A DNA stretch of 32,196 nucleotides from Bacteroidaceae bacterium (GCA_017558175.1 JAFYWH010000133.1:1-32196); one strand, 5' to 3'; counted from the stretch's first letter, positions 24,808 through 31,920 are shown. Numbers and translations are program-made. The notes: generated from the letters alone by a model not told the origin.

Positions 24808-24840
24808 TGTCATCCAGAGGAGCTTTAGCGACGAAGGATA
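24808..24840. repeat. Half TGTCATCCAGAG element in the HU-like gene leader
   Basis: TGTCATCCAGAGGAGC followed by TTTAGCGACGAAGGAT matches the inverse of the right arm of the full copy at 31921-32007. It falls between the HU promoter and its start codon and would be transcribed. Confidence 0.65.
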
Positions 24841-24872
24841 ACAGGAAAAGCGGTCTTCGAAGAATCACAATG

Positions 24873-24880
24873 CAAAGATA
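24873..24880 (-). promoter_or_regulatory. -7 box for the HU-like gene
   Basis: TATCTTTG on the minus strand, exact -7. Its -33 region (about 24900-24903) falls at the edge of the decamer repeat array, suggesting regulation through that array. Confidence 0.6.
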
Positions 24881-24900
24881 CAACACTCCGAAACCGCAAT

Positions 24901-24945
24901 GTCCGTTAATGTCTGTTTTTGTCCGTTAATGTCCGTTTTTATCCG
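24901..24945. repeat. GTCCGTTAAT/GTCCGTTTTT decamer tandem array
   Basis: Five consecutive 10-bp units: GTCCGTTAAT, GTCTGTTTTT, GTCCGTTAAT, GTCCGTTTTT, ATCCGAATTA. This is also a 20-bp unit repeated twice. One-helical-turn spacing places each GTCCG on the same DNA face. It lies between the divergent HU-like and DUF4248 promoters. Confidence 0.85.
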
Positions 24946-24972
24946 AATTAAAGTAAAATAGAGCTGAGAATA

Positions 24973-25004
24973 TTTGCACGATAGGTTTATATTTCGTATC
25001 TTTA
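24973..25004 (+). promoter_or_regulatory. Promoter of the DUF4248 gene
   Basis: TTTG (24973-24976), 20-base spacer, TATCTTTA (24997-25004), 34 bp before the ATG. Confidence 0.65.
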
Positions 25005-25038
25005 CAATATCAATCTCACCTAAAAAATCTCCAATAAC

Positions 25039-25251
25039 ATGTTCACATTCCGTACCTATGGCAAGGCCGAACTGGCTTTGCTCTACCAGCCATGCAGCAG
25101 TCCCGACAGCGCAGTCAAGACCTTGAACCGATGGATAAACGGCTGCCCGCTCTTGAAAGCCGAGCTACAATCCATGCAATACAATCCGCGCAGACATACC
25201 TTCCTAAAACCCGAAGTAGAAGCCATTGTACGCCATTTGGGGGAGCCATAA
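25039..25251 (+). CDS. DUF4248 protein (70 aa)
   Basis: The family pattern is clear: FRTYGKAELALLYQP (3-17), AVKTLNRWINGCPLLKAEL (25-43), and the C-terminal RRHTFLKPEVEAIVRHLGEP (51-70). The last 20 residues look like the 'F-x-P-x-E-V-x-x-I-x-x-H-L-G-x-P' ending of DUF4248. It is cytoplasmic and probably helical with a winged-helix feel; function unknown. In relatives it typically neighbours VirE/DUF3987-type primase genes and HU-like/smalltalk genes; here the primase is missing. Confidence 0.88.
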   Translation: MFTFRTYGKAELALLYQPCSSPDSAVKTLNRWINGCPLLKAELQSMQYNPRRHTFLKPEVEAIVRHLGEP

Positions 25252-25342
25252 GCTCCCCCATTCCACAACATTTCCGTCCTTCTCACGCGGTCTCGAAATG
25301 CTTTGCATAAAACATGGAAATATTTGCAATACCTGTCAAGCG

Positions 25343-25488
25343 TTAGGCAATTAGGCAGTTTGGCAGTTTTTTATTTTGCCCCTGAATAGTAGTATAGAAC
25401 TTTTTATTATATATATAATAAACTATTTATTCTAAGATAATACCCCCTTTTAAAATAACTGCCTAACTGCCTAACTGCCCAATGCCCT
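25343..25488. repeat. TTAGGCAG octamer arrays in inverted orientation around an A/T-rich core
   Basis: Three 8-bp units on the left (25343-25366: TTAGGCAA, TTAGGCAG, TTTGGCAG) and four inverse units on the right (25457-25488: AACTGCCT, AACTGCCT, AACTGCCC, AATGCCCT) enclose about 90 bp rich in A and T with long TA runs. No gene is seen. The layout parallels the GTTACAAT array at 8180-8418, with a different octamer. Confidence 0.88.
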
Positions 25489-25492
25489 ATAA

Positions 25493-25534
25493 ACCTTATC
25501 CGTATAAGGTATCCGTATAATATCCGGATAAGGT
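25493..25534 (+). promoter_or_regulatory. Operator-like ATCCGTATA repeat cluster
   Basis: A perfect 10-bp inverted repeat ACCTTATCCG/CGGATAAGGT (25493-25502, 25525-25534) encloses further direct copies of ATCCGTATAA. It lies 20 bp upstream of a -7 box TATCTTTG (25554-25561), so it overlaps the -33 position. It probably controls transcription toward the antirepressor gene 270 bp downstream. Confidence 0.5.
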
Positions 25535-25697
25535 GCACTTGAAAAATACCCCATATCTTTGCTCCCGTAATCACAACGAAGTGGTTGCGGGAGTTTTTGT
25601 CTCCATTCGTTCTTTGACTTGATGATACAATTTCTAATAATCCCCCGGATGGAAGGGGCATAACTCAAAATCCCCCTTCGGAAGGGGAACCCCCATT

Positions 25698-25783
25698 TGT
25701 CACTCAGAGCGTAGCGAAGAGTCTCGAGAACATCCACGTGGATGAACACGAGATCCTTCGTCGCGATGCTCCTCGGGATGACA
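25698..25783. repeat. Full TGTCACTCAGAG palindromic element
   Basis: The left arm TGTCACTCAGAGCGTAGCGA runs into AGAGTCTCGAGAACATCC. The right arm reads GAGATCCTTCGTCGCGATGC and ends in GGGATGACA. It is preceded by CCCCCTTCGGAAGGGG-like hairpins (about 25643-25690). It lies in the long leader of the antirepressor gene; the stretch 25562-25830 otherwise shows nothing. Confidence 0.75.
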
Positions 25784-25830
25784 ATCAAACAAAACAATGA
25801 AATTATTAACCATTTAACACTTTATATATT

Positions 25831-26568
25831 ATGAACGAAATTCAAATTTTCAAGAATGTAGAATTTGGTGCCATCCGCACCATGAGTAACGAACAGGGCG
25901 AAGTGATGTTCTGCGGTAAGGATGTGGCTTTGGCCTTGGGATATTTAAATAGTAGAAAAGCAATAAAGGACCATGTAGATGATGAAGACAAGCTGGAGGA
26001 ACGAATCGTTACCTCAGGTCAGAACAGACATCTGATCTTCATCAACGAATCCGGCCTCTACTCCCTCATCCTCTCGTCGAAGCTCGAAAGCGCCAAGCGA
26101 TTCAAGCATTGGGTAACTGGCGAAGTCCTCCCAAATATCCGTAAACAAGGCGGATACATGATAGCCAAGGAAGGCGAGAGCGACAAGGATATCTTGGATC
26201 GTGCGCTGCAAATCATGCAAACTGCCATCCAGCGCCGTGACGAGGAAATAACCCGCCTGAAACCTCGTGCCAACTATGCCGACCAGGTGCTCGATTCCAT
26301 CGACTGCATCACCACCACACAGCTGGCCGAGGAGCTCGGCATGACCGACCAAGAGCTGAACCGCCGACTCTGCGAGATGCGCATCCAGTACTGGCAAAGC
26401 GGTCAGTACATGCTCTACGCCAAGTATGCCCGCAAAGGTTTGGCCAAGAGCCGCACCCGCATGCATACCACTGCCGATGGACTCTTGTTCGCGGAAGTCT
26501 ACTTGGTGTGGACCGAGCGAGGACGCGAGTTCATCCACCAATTGTTGAACCCAAAGTTGGCAAACTAA
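25831..26568 (+). CDS. Phage-type antirepressor, Bro-N plus KilAC domains (245 aa)
   Basis: The Bro-N domain (about 3-105) shows VMFCGKDVALALGY (25-38), AIKDHVDDEDK and LIFINESGLYSLILSSKLESA (68-88), then FKHWVTGEVLPNIRKQGGYM. The C-terminal KilAC/ANT region (about 155-240) has TTTQLAEELGMTDQELNRRL, a helix-turn-helix-like stretch, and ...TADGLLFAEVYLVWTERGREFI. Such proteins switch prophage repressors off. No repressor, integrase or structural phage gene is seen nearby, so it is a stray or domesticated phage gene. It is flanked by direct repeats at about 25343 and 26606. Confidence 0.93.
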   Translation: MNEIQIFKNVEFGAIRTMSNEQGEVMFCGKDVALALGYLNSRKAIKDHVDDEDKLEERIVTSGQNRHLIFINESGLYSLILSSKLESAKRFKHWVTGEVLPNIRKQGGYMIAKEGESDKDILDRALQIMQTAIQRRDEEITRLKPRANYADQVLDSIDCITTTQLAEELGMTDQELNRRLCEMRIQYWQSGQYMLYAKYARKGLAKSRTRMHTTADGLLFAEVYLVWTERGREFIHQLLNPKLAN

Positions 26569-26597
26569 CCGAACAGGCAGCAGTATACCCAAACAGC

Positions 26598-26629
26598 TTA
26601 GGCAGTTAGGCAATTAGGCAGTTTGGCAG
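26598..26629. repeat. TTAGGCAG octamer array, third block
   Basis: Four units (TTAGGCAG, TTAGGCAA, TTAGGCAG, TTTGGCAG). The last three are identical in order to the block at 25343-25366, making a direct repeat of about 30 bp on both sides of the 1.2-kb antirepressor segment. Confidence 0.88.
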
Positions 26630-26636
26630 TTATTTT

Positions 26637-26735
26637 AATCTCACAGCCATCTATCAGGGCTACAAGCTCGCCTTCCCGGAGAATGCCCGCGAGCTGAACG
26701 AGTCGCTGCTCTGCTCCGATGAATATGGAGACTGA
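26637..26735 (+). pseudogene. Orphan C-terminal coding fragment (about 32 aa)
   Basis: The frame reads NLTAIYQGYKLAFPENAREL then NESLLCSDEYGD and stops. It has the GC-rich codon use of real genes here but no start codon, because an in-frame stop lies in the octamer array just upstream. It looks like the tail of a larger gene whose body is lost, joined at the repeat. The identity is unknown; a VirE/DUF3987-type primase of such islands is a guess from context. Confidence 0.5.
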
Positions 26736-26746
26736 CAAAAGAAAAA

Positions 26747-26787
26747 GAGTGGGTCGATTTTAATTTTGACCCACTCCTTCTTTTTTA
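26747..26787. terminator. Bidirectional terminator
   Basis: Perfect 9-bp stem GAGTGGGTC/GACCCACTC (26747-26755 with 26768-26776), followed by CTTCTTTTTTA on the plus strand and by TCTTTTTCTTTTG on the minus strand. It ends the accessory island on one side and the peptidase gene (stop at 26793) on the other. Confidence 0.8.
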
Positions 26788-26792
26788 TATTG

Positions 26793-27239
26793 CTAATCTA
26801 AAAATACATAATGAAGGAAGCGCAAGATAGGCTTCCTCAGTATTCCTATCTTACACCAAAGATAACTTGGCAACTTCCATTTCCAACTATCTACAGAAAT
26901 TGCCTTATCTGATAATCTGATTATGGTCTGTACCCTCCCAATGACATCATGTACCATACATTCTTCTTTCGCAACATAAGAACCATCGCCTTTGATAGTC
27001 AACTTATCACCATCCCTGCGTATTACACGATGCAACAAATGTCTGCCTCTGTATCTGAAAAGGACAACGTCCATAGGTTTCAACTCTTCAGGAAAACAAG
27101 GGTACAATACAACTTCATCCTTTTCGCCCCGTATAAGAGGATACATAGAAGTCCCTTTCAGGCGGAACTGCACCAAACGCCCTGCAGCTATTTCGGTTTC
27201 CACCCAAGCGAAAAACAGGTCATTAGGAATCTGCTTCAT
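26793..27239 (-). CDS. S24/S26-family peptidase (signal-peptidase-like, 148 aa)
   Basis: The serine motif is LKGTSMYPLI (S31). It is followed by DVVLFRYRGRHLLHRVIRR, where H70 occupies the position of the catalytic base in Sec11/SipW-type enzymes, then DKLTIKGDG. No strong N-terminal membrane anchor is visible; weak hydrophobicity at the C-terminus (KPILRFLHYVFLD) may touch the membrane. The start at 27239 is chosen because the longer frame overlaps the kinase-like gene out of phase. It overlaps that gene by 17 bp. As last gene of the PqqD cassette it is the likely leader-peptide protease. Confidence 0.82.
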   Translation of the reverse strand: MKQIPNDLFFAWVETEIAAGRLVQFRLKGTSMYPLIRGEKDEVVLYPCFPEELKPMDVVLFRYRGRHLLHRVIRRDGDKLTIKGDGSYVAKEECMVHDVIGRVQTIIRLSDKAISVDSWKWKLPSYLWCKIGILRKPILRFLHYVFLD

Positions 27240-28086
27240 GGCCGAACACAGTTTGACAAGACAACTGGGCTGCTGCAGCATCAGGCAAACAAGCCAAATG
27301 ATAAAATGGAACGGACGAAAGCAACTGGTTGATGAACGAACTGATGTGATCGTACAACTTTTCATCGTAGGCAAACTCCGGCGGACAAGACGGATGAATG
27401 GCTCCATAGGCTTGCAAAACCGATAGTTTCTGAATCCGGTTGTATGGTGCCTGCGACAAACGGACACAGCCCTTCAGTTCATAGCGTTCCTGCTTGTAAC
27501 AAGGGGTCTTTCCGCTCCACGGACTGCCGTATGCCCATACCTTGCCGTCTTCCACACGCAAGAAAGGACTGTCGTCGTTCAATAGGAAAGCGCCCCCAAT
27601 ATACTCACGCCACAAACGGGTATGGGTACTCTTGCCCGTGCCACTTTCACCCAAGAAGAGCACAGCCTTATCCTTGTAAACAATGCAACTGCTATGGATA
27701 GCCACCGTGCCGTAAGGTGCTACCATCAGCCCCAATCCTACCCACATGGCAAAGCGGTACAAGCGTACGGACCAATTGCCACACATCTGTACCTCTTTCT
27801 CTTGAGCATGGTGCCACAAATGGAAAGGCTCCTCGGCTTCGGGCTTCAAGGTCAGCATAAAACCTTGCTCCGTTCTGCCAAAGGTTCCGATTACATCCTC
27901 ATAAGCAAACTCATATTGCACTTGCTGCATCTCTGGAACATCCGTGCCCTCTACAAAGGAGAAGAGTACCTCTCCTTCCTCTACCAAGAAAGGCTTGAAT
28001 CCCTCTATACACTCCACAGCCTTACACAGGTTTTCTCCCGACACTGCAAAATGGTGTCCTGCTACTTGATATATGTTATTCATCAT
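27223..28086 (-). CDS. HPr-kinase-like protein with P-loop (287 aa)
   Basis: The C-terminal half has the HprK fold motifs: AVLFLGESGTGKSTHTRLW (P-loop GESGTGKS, 146-153), preceded by IHSSCIV (H131), then FLLNDDSPFL (D171-D172), and GSPWSGKTP, the phosphate-side loop seen in HprK-related proteins. The N-terminal half is a beta-rich unknown domain. Related kinases occur with PqqD-like proteins in peptide-modification and PEP-CTERM-associated loci (HPr-rel-A systems) and in some lasso-peptide clusters, where one phosphorylates the peptide. Phosphotransfer on a peptide is therefore the inferred role. The start overlaps the ABC gene stop by 4 bases. Confidence 0.82.
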   Translation of the reverse strand: MMNNIYQVAGHHFAVSGENLCKAVECIEGFKPFLVEEGEVLFSFVEGTDVPEMQQVQYEFAYEDVIGTFGRTEQGFMLTLKPEAEEPFHLWHHAQEKEVQMCGNWSVRLYRFAMWVGLGLMVAPYGTVAIHSSCIVYKDKAVLFLGESGTGKSTHTRLWREYIGGAFLLNDDSPFLRVEDGKVWAYGSPWSGKTPCYKQERYELKGCVRLSQAPYNRIQKLSVLQAYGAIHPSCPPEFAYDEKLYDHISSFINQLLSSVPFYHLACLPDAAAAQLSCQTVFGHEADS

Positions 28087-29708
28087 TCAATCGTTATTAT
28101 CCGGTCACAAAAACTCAGTGAACTTTCACGATGGGCAATGGAAAGGATAGTCAGTCCCTCGTGGTTCTCCTTTAATTGTTTCAATATTCTGTTTATCTCT
28201 TTCTCAGTCGCATTGTCAAGTGCGGAAGTGGCTTCATCCAACAAAAGGACGGACACTTTCTTGTACAAGGCCCGGGCAATACCAATGCGCTGTTTCTGTC
28301 CGCCCGACATTTTTCCGCCAGCCTCGCTCAAAGTAGTATTCACACCATCGGACAAAGATTTCACCCATTTGCACAAACCCAGTTGTTCCAGAATCCCTTC
28401 AATACGGCGGTGGTCTATCTGCTCGCATCCCAAGGCGATGTTCTCGGCCAATGTCCCGTTGAAGATGAACACTTCTTGAGGCACATAACCTATCTGCTTC
28501 ATCCACGAGTCACGAGTAGTACGGGTCAAGGGCGCACCGTCTATCTTCATTTCTCCGGAATCCGGTTCTAATAGTCCGATAAGCAGGTTGAACAAGGTAG
28601 ATTTGCCTACACCACTGGTACCGCAAAATCCCACATATTCTCCCTTTGATATCGAGCAATGGAAATCTTTCAAAATCGACTCGCCACCGGGATAGGCATA
28701 AGAAATCCCTTCCATACGGATTTCATGCTGAAAGGAAATATCCTGTATTTCTGTTGTAATTTCTTCTTGATAATCTTTCAACCCTTCTTCGATAACATCC
28801 AGGCAACAGAGGGCATTCTGAATCTGTGTCCATCCGGACAAGATGGCCCGCAATGCCGGGAGCAGACGAAAGGAAGCTACGGCAAAAACTCCCACCAACA
28901 TCCGCACATCGCCCTGACCAAAGAACACCAACATGGTGAGCCCTACAACTACCGAAAGTTCCGAGAGGAAAAGCGGCAGACGCAGAAGCATATCGAGCTT
29001 CTGACGGTTGTAGCTGATTTTGTCCATGCCCTGCAGAAACGAACGTTGCAAGGTAGGAAATGCACCATTCACCTCCAATTCCACATAACCCCGGAAGGTA
29101 TCGGCCACTACGCGGGCTTGTTCCCGCTTCACCGCCATGTCATCAGCACCATATTTCCTCACCCGCTTGCGTACCCCGAAGAAGTAGAAACACATGAAGG
29201 GTATGAACGATGCAAAGAGGATGAGCACTGTAGCCCCGTTCCATACAAGGAGAGCTATGGTCACCAGAAGTATCAACAATACATCACCAGCCATCCGACA
29301 GATGGGAGCCAACAGGCTGTGGCTGAACGCATAGCACATACCATTGATTTCATAGCCCAACTTATTGCTGCCATGCTCGCGGATGAAAAGCAGTCCCCGG
29401 CTGTAATACGAGGAGAACAAGGAGAAACTCAGCCGGCGGTAGAAGCCAAGCAAGCACTGGTTCTGATAGCGTGTAAAGAAGGTGGAGAGCACACACTTCA
29501 CCAAAATGACCCCCATGGCCAAGAGGCAGAAAAAGACTGCAGCCTCGCTCCTACCTCCTTCGTCAAGCAAGAAATAGAGCACAGGGAGCAGCACCGCCAA
29601 GCCGACAAAGTCGAGCAAGGCTGAACAGAAGACCGTGACAGCCATCTTCAGCACCTTCTTGCGCTCTTCTGCCTGCAGCAGATGATAGATTCTTTTCAAT
29701 AGCTTCAT
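28083..29708 (-). CDS. ABC transporter, fused permease and ATPase (541 aa)
   Basis: Six membrane helices span about 1-310 (for example VTVFCSALLDFVGLAVLLPV and LLILLVTIALLVW), followed by the ATPase: Walker A GTSGVGKST (363-371), Q-loop PQE, signature MSGGQKQR (467-474), Walker B VLLLDEATSALD (487-498) and H-loop H526. No N-terminal C39 peptidase domain is present, unlike many bacteriocin exporters, so any leader must be removed by another enzyme, plausibly the S26 peptidase of the same operon. It exports a peptide or lipid-linked product as a homodimer; the substrate is unknown. Confidence 0.92.
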   Translation of the reverse strand: MKLLKRIYHLLQAEERKKVLKMAVTVFCSALLDFVGLAVLLPVLYFLLDEGGRSEAAVFFCLLAMGVILVKCVLSTFFTRYQNQCLLGFYRRLSFSLFSSYYSRGLLFIREHGSNKLGYEINGMCYAFSHSLLAPICRMAGDVLLILLVTIALLVWNGATVLILFASFIPFMCFYFFGVRKRVRKYGADDMAVKREQARVVADTFRGYVELEVNGAFPTLQRSFLQGMDKISYNRQKLDMLLRLPLFLSELSVVVGLTMLVFFGQGDVRMLVGVFAVASFRLLPALRAILSGWTQIQNALCCLDVIEEGLKDYQEEITTEIQDISFQHEIRMEGISYAYPGGESILKDFHCSISKGEYVGFCGTSGVGKSTLFNLLIGLLEPDSGEMKIDGAPLTRTTRDSWMKQIGYVPQEVFIFNGTLAENIALGCEQIDHRRIEGILEQLGLCKWVKSLSDGVNTTLSEAGGKMSGGQKQRIGIARALYKKVSVLLLDEATSALDNATEKEINRILKQLKENHEGLTILSIAHRESSLSFCDRIITIE

Positions 29709-29714
29709 GACGGG

Positions 29715-30815
29715 TTATCCTCTAAAGATGGTTTCAGGATGACGCACATGGGCCACAAAGGATTTCCAAATCCGTTCAGCCAATGAAGAATTTAGCACCT
29801 TGCTTTTTATTCTCTGTCCATGCAACAAGCGTCGAGTCTTATACAGCAAGATTCCCACTTTATTACAGGTAGGCAATTCGGATGAAAAACGTGGAGAAAG
29901 GATTTCATTCATCATCTCAACAGCAATGTCTTCGCCGCCTTCTACGGGTTGTGAAGTACCCAAGTATTGATTGCACAATCGGGTTAAAGCAGCAAAACCT
30001 GCAAGCAATTTCTTGTCCTTGATTTCTTCGGGAAGATGTAGGCCATAACAACGGAGAATCATCACCCAGTCGCACAGATGGTGCAAGGCCAGTCCGCTAC
30101 CATAGTGCTGCATGGCATGGAAACCTATGAACAACGTGTTGAACAACGGCGACGGTATCATCACCTCACCTTCGGCCAGTCTCACCCGTTCAGGCTGCAT
30201 GTTTTCATGAAGAATGCGATCTACCTGCACGGCTATCTTGTAACTCTCCACATTGAGGAAAGTCTTGTGATTTTCAAAAGGGATTCCCTTGTAATAGAAA
30301 TTGCTGTGCTTCGGGGAATAGGTTTCCACCTCAACGCCCTGCTCCTGCATCAACTTGTCCGCCAAACGATTCGCTTCCTGGTCGCTCATACGGTTCTTGT
30401 CCGCTGAATAGGTGTAGATGTCGATATCGCCTCCTTCGCGATGGCAAGGTACGGGATAGAGAGTCGAGAATCCTACCCCCTTCATCTGCATGGTGGCAAT
30501 GCCATGTTCGGCATAAAAGCGAGTCACTTCATCTACCGCGCTGCAATAACGATGGTATTTCTGCTCATAGGATTCAACAGCTGAAGCCCATGGCAGTTTG
30601 ATAGGACGAGGTGGTTGAAGGTCCTTGGGCAGCCTCATCACACTATCCCAAGCTAAGGCCATAACCCCATGTTTGGCAGCCAACTTGTAACATAGTTTCC
30701 AGTGCTCATGGGTTGCCTTTTCAAAGAATGCCGTCTCGATGTCCTTTTCGTGCAACGACGCTCTCAGCAAGGCCAGAAGCATCTGCACGGAAGTATGCTT
30801 CAGTGTTATTTTCAT
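29715..30815 (-). CDS. Nucleotidyltransferase-fold protein (PF14907-like, 366 aa)
   Basis: The signature MQMKGVGFSTLYPVPCHREGGDIDIYTY (109-136) gives KG (112-113) and the metal-binding D130 and D132 of the nucleotidyltransferase fold. The C-terminal part contains LFNTLFIGFHAMQHYGSGLALHHLCDWVMI (about 235-264), as in the PF14907 group. The start at 30815 (ATG overlapping the upstream TAA as TAATG) is preferred over an earlier in-frame ATG inside the PqqD gene. It probably transfers a nucleotide or modifies a peptide; the substrate is not known. It is 6 bp upstream of the ABC gene. Confidence 0.82.
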   Translation of the reverse strand: MKITLKHTSVQMLLALLRASLHEKDIETAFFEKATHEHWKLCYKLAAKHGVMALAWDSVMRLPKDLQPPRPIKLPWASAVESYEQKYHRYCSAVDEVTRFYAEHGIATMQMKGVGFSTLYPVPCHREGGDIDIYTYSADKNRMSDQEANRLADKLMQEQGVEVETYSPKHSNFYYKGIPFENHKTFLNVESYKIAVQVDRILHENMQPERVRLAEGEVMIPSPLFNTLFIGFHAMQHYGSGLALHHLCDWVMILRCYGLHLPEEIKDKKLLAGFAALTRLCNQYLGTSQPVEGGEDIAVEMMNEILSPRFSSELPTCNKVGILLYKTRRLLHGQRIKSKVLNSSLAERIWKSFVAHVRHPETIFRG

Positions 30816-31078
30816 TAGATGATTCCGCATTTTTGAAGAGATTCTATCCAAGTCTTCGCATCGTGCAAAGCCTGTTCTTCGCCAATACCATAAGTATCTA
30901 CCAACACCTTTGCTGCATCTTCTGTAGTAAATTCGCGCTCTGCCAATGCCTCATAAAGTAAGCGTGCAGACGCATTCAACGAAATGATACGGGTCATATT
31001 CACATTAGCCGTACCTTGATTCACCACAATGGTTTCACCGGCTATTTCACGGATTTTATAATTCGAATTGATTTTCAT
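30815..31078 (-). CDS. PqqD-family RiPP-recognition protein (87 aa)
   Basis: A stand-alone PqqD/RRE-like protein: IREIAGETIVVNQGTANVNMTRIISLNASARLLYEALAER is the strand-turn-helix of the family, followed by FTTEDAAKVLVDTYGI and ALHDAKTWIESLQKCGII. PqqD domains bind leader peptides and present them to modifying enzymes. It is first gene of a five-gene operon and sits behind a -7 box at 31105. No radical-SAM enzyme (the usual PqqE partner) is present, so the modification is of another kind. Confidence 0.9.
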   Translation of the reverse strand: MKINSNYKIREIAGETIVVNQGTANVNMTRIISLNASARLLYEALAEREFTTEDAAKVLVDTYGIGEEQALHDAKTWIESLQKCGII

Positions 31079-31104
31079 TGTTGAATAATTAATCTATATA
31101 AGTA

Positions 31105-31112
31105 CAAAGTTA
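31105..31112 (-). promoter_or_regulatory. -7 box for the PqqD operon
   Basis: TAACTTTG on the minus strand, exact -7 match, 27 bases before the PqqD start codon. The -33 is poor, and the upstream region is A/T-rich. No small precursor ORF fits between this box and the start. Confidence 0.5.
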
Positions 31113-31150
31113 CTGAATTTTAATAGAATCTCTATATTACTAATCTTATA

Positions 31151-31903
31151 TTATATCCCCTTATACTGTCCCTTATTCTTCGTACGGCTACCATACTGGA
31201 TGGCATGTTGCGGACAAACATGATAACAAGCTAAGCACATGGTGCAATCCGCTCCCCACTGAGGCTTGCCCTCCACTTTAATATTATGCACCGGACAACG
31301 CTGCTCACACAAGCCACAAGACACGCAGGCATCCGTAGCATGGAATGGCTTGGGCGACATCAGAAACTTGCGGAAAAGGCCTCCCAACACGTAGGTCTTG
31401 ATCTTCGGGAAAGCACCCTCGAAACAACCGTGCTTATCCATCACTACCTTACGGGATAGTTCCTCGCTAATGAAATTGACACGAGCGGCAGCATTGTCAT
31501 TCTTACGTTTCAGTTCATCCTCATCATCAATATCAAATCCAGGCAGACAGACATACGTATCAGGCATCAAGATTGAATAGCTGGCATGGCACTTCCACCC
31601 CTTGGCCGACAAGGCAGACATGAAGACATCGGCGGTCTTACCGGTATCATCCCCACAAGTACATACAAAGTAAAGATAGGCAGGTTTAGGCATCTTCATC
31701 CGGCGGACAAAGTCCATCACAATCTTAGGTGGTTCCCAACCATAAACGGGAAACACAAAGCCAACTCGCTCACCTTCTACTGGAGTATACACCATATCTG
31801 TCCGGATAGCTTCAGCAATTGAAACCACCCGATCATTAAGCATAGTTGCCAACTTGCGGGCTACCCATGCCGAATTCCCTACACCTGAAAAATAGAATAT
31901 CAT
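31151..31903 (-). CDS. EFR1-type flavodoxin-ferredoxin fusion protein (250 aa)
   Basis: The N-terminal flavodoxin-like fold starts MIFYFSGVGNSAWVARKLA, the FMN-phosphate loop SGVGNS (6-11), with VFPVYGWEPP and CTCGDDTG. The C-terminus binds two 4Fe-4S clusters: C193, C196, C199, C203 (CVSCGLCEQRC) and C220, C223, C226, C230 (CTMCLACYHVC). Such EFR1 proteins shuttle electrons; the partner is unknown. The start at 31903 was chosen because the longer frame runs through a palindromic repeat. It lies 72 bp upstream of the PqqD operon, in the same direction, and could supply electrons to it, but a separate role is equally possible. Confidence 0.88.
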   Translation of the reverse strand: MIFYFSGVGNSAWVARKLATMLNDRVVSIAEAIRTDMVYTPVEGERVGFVFPVYGWEPPKIVMDFVRRMKMPKPAYLYFVCTCGDDTGKTADVFMSALSAKGWKCHASYSILMPDTYVCLPGFDIDDEDELKRKNDNAAARVNFISEELSRKVVMDKHGCFEGAFPKIKTYVLGGLFRKFLMSPKPFHATDACVSCGLCEQRCPVHNIKVEGKPQWGADCTMCLACYHVCPQHAIQYGSRTKNKGQYKGI

Positions 31904-31920
31904 AATCTTTATAGTCCTAA

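Noticed and set aside
25343-25488. CRISPR or tRNA-like attachment site
   Set aside because: The repeats are 8-bp tandem units in inverted blocks; no tRNA cloverleaf or integrase gene is found.
27240-27467. N-terminal extension of the S26 peptidase
   Set aside because: It lies fully inside the kinase-like gene in another frame and shows no family similarity; the start at 27239 gives a normal-length peptidase.
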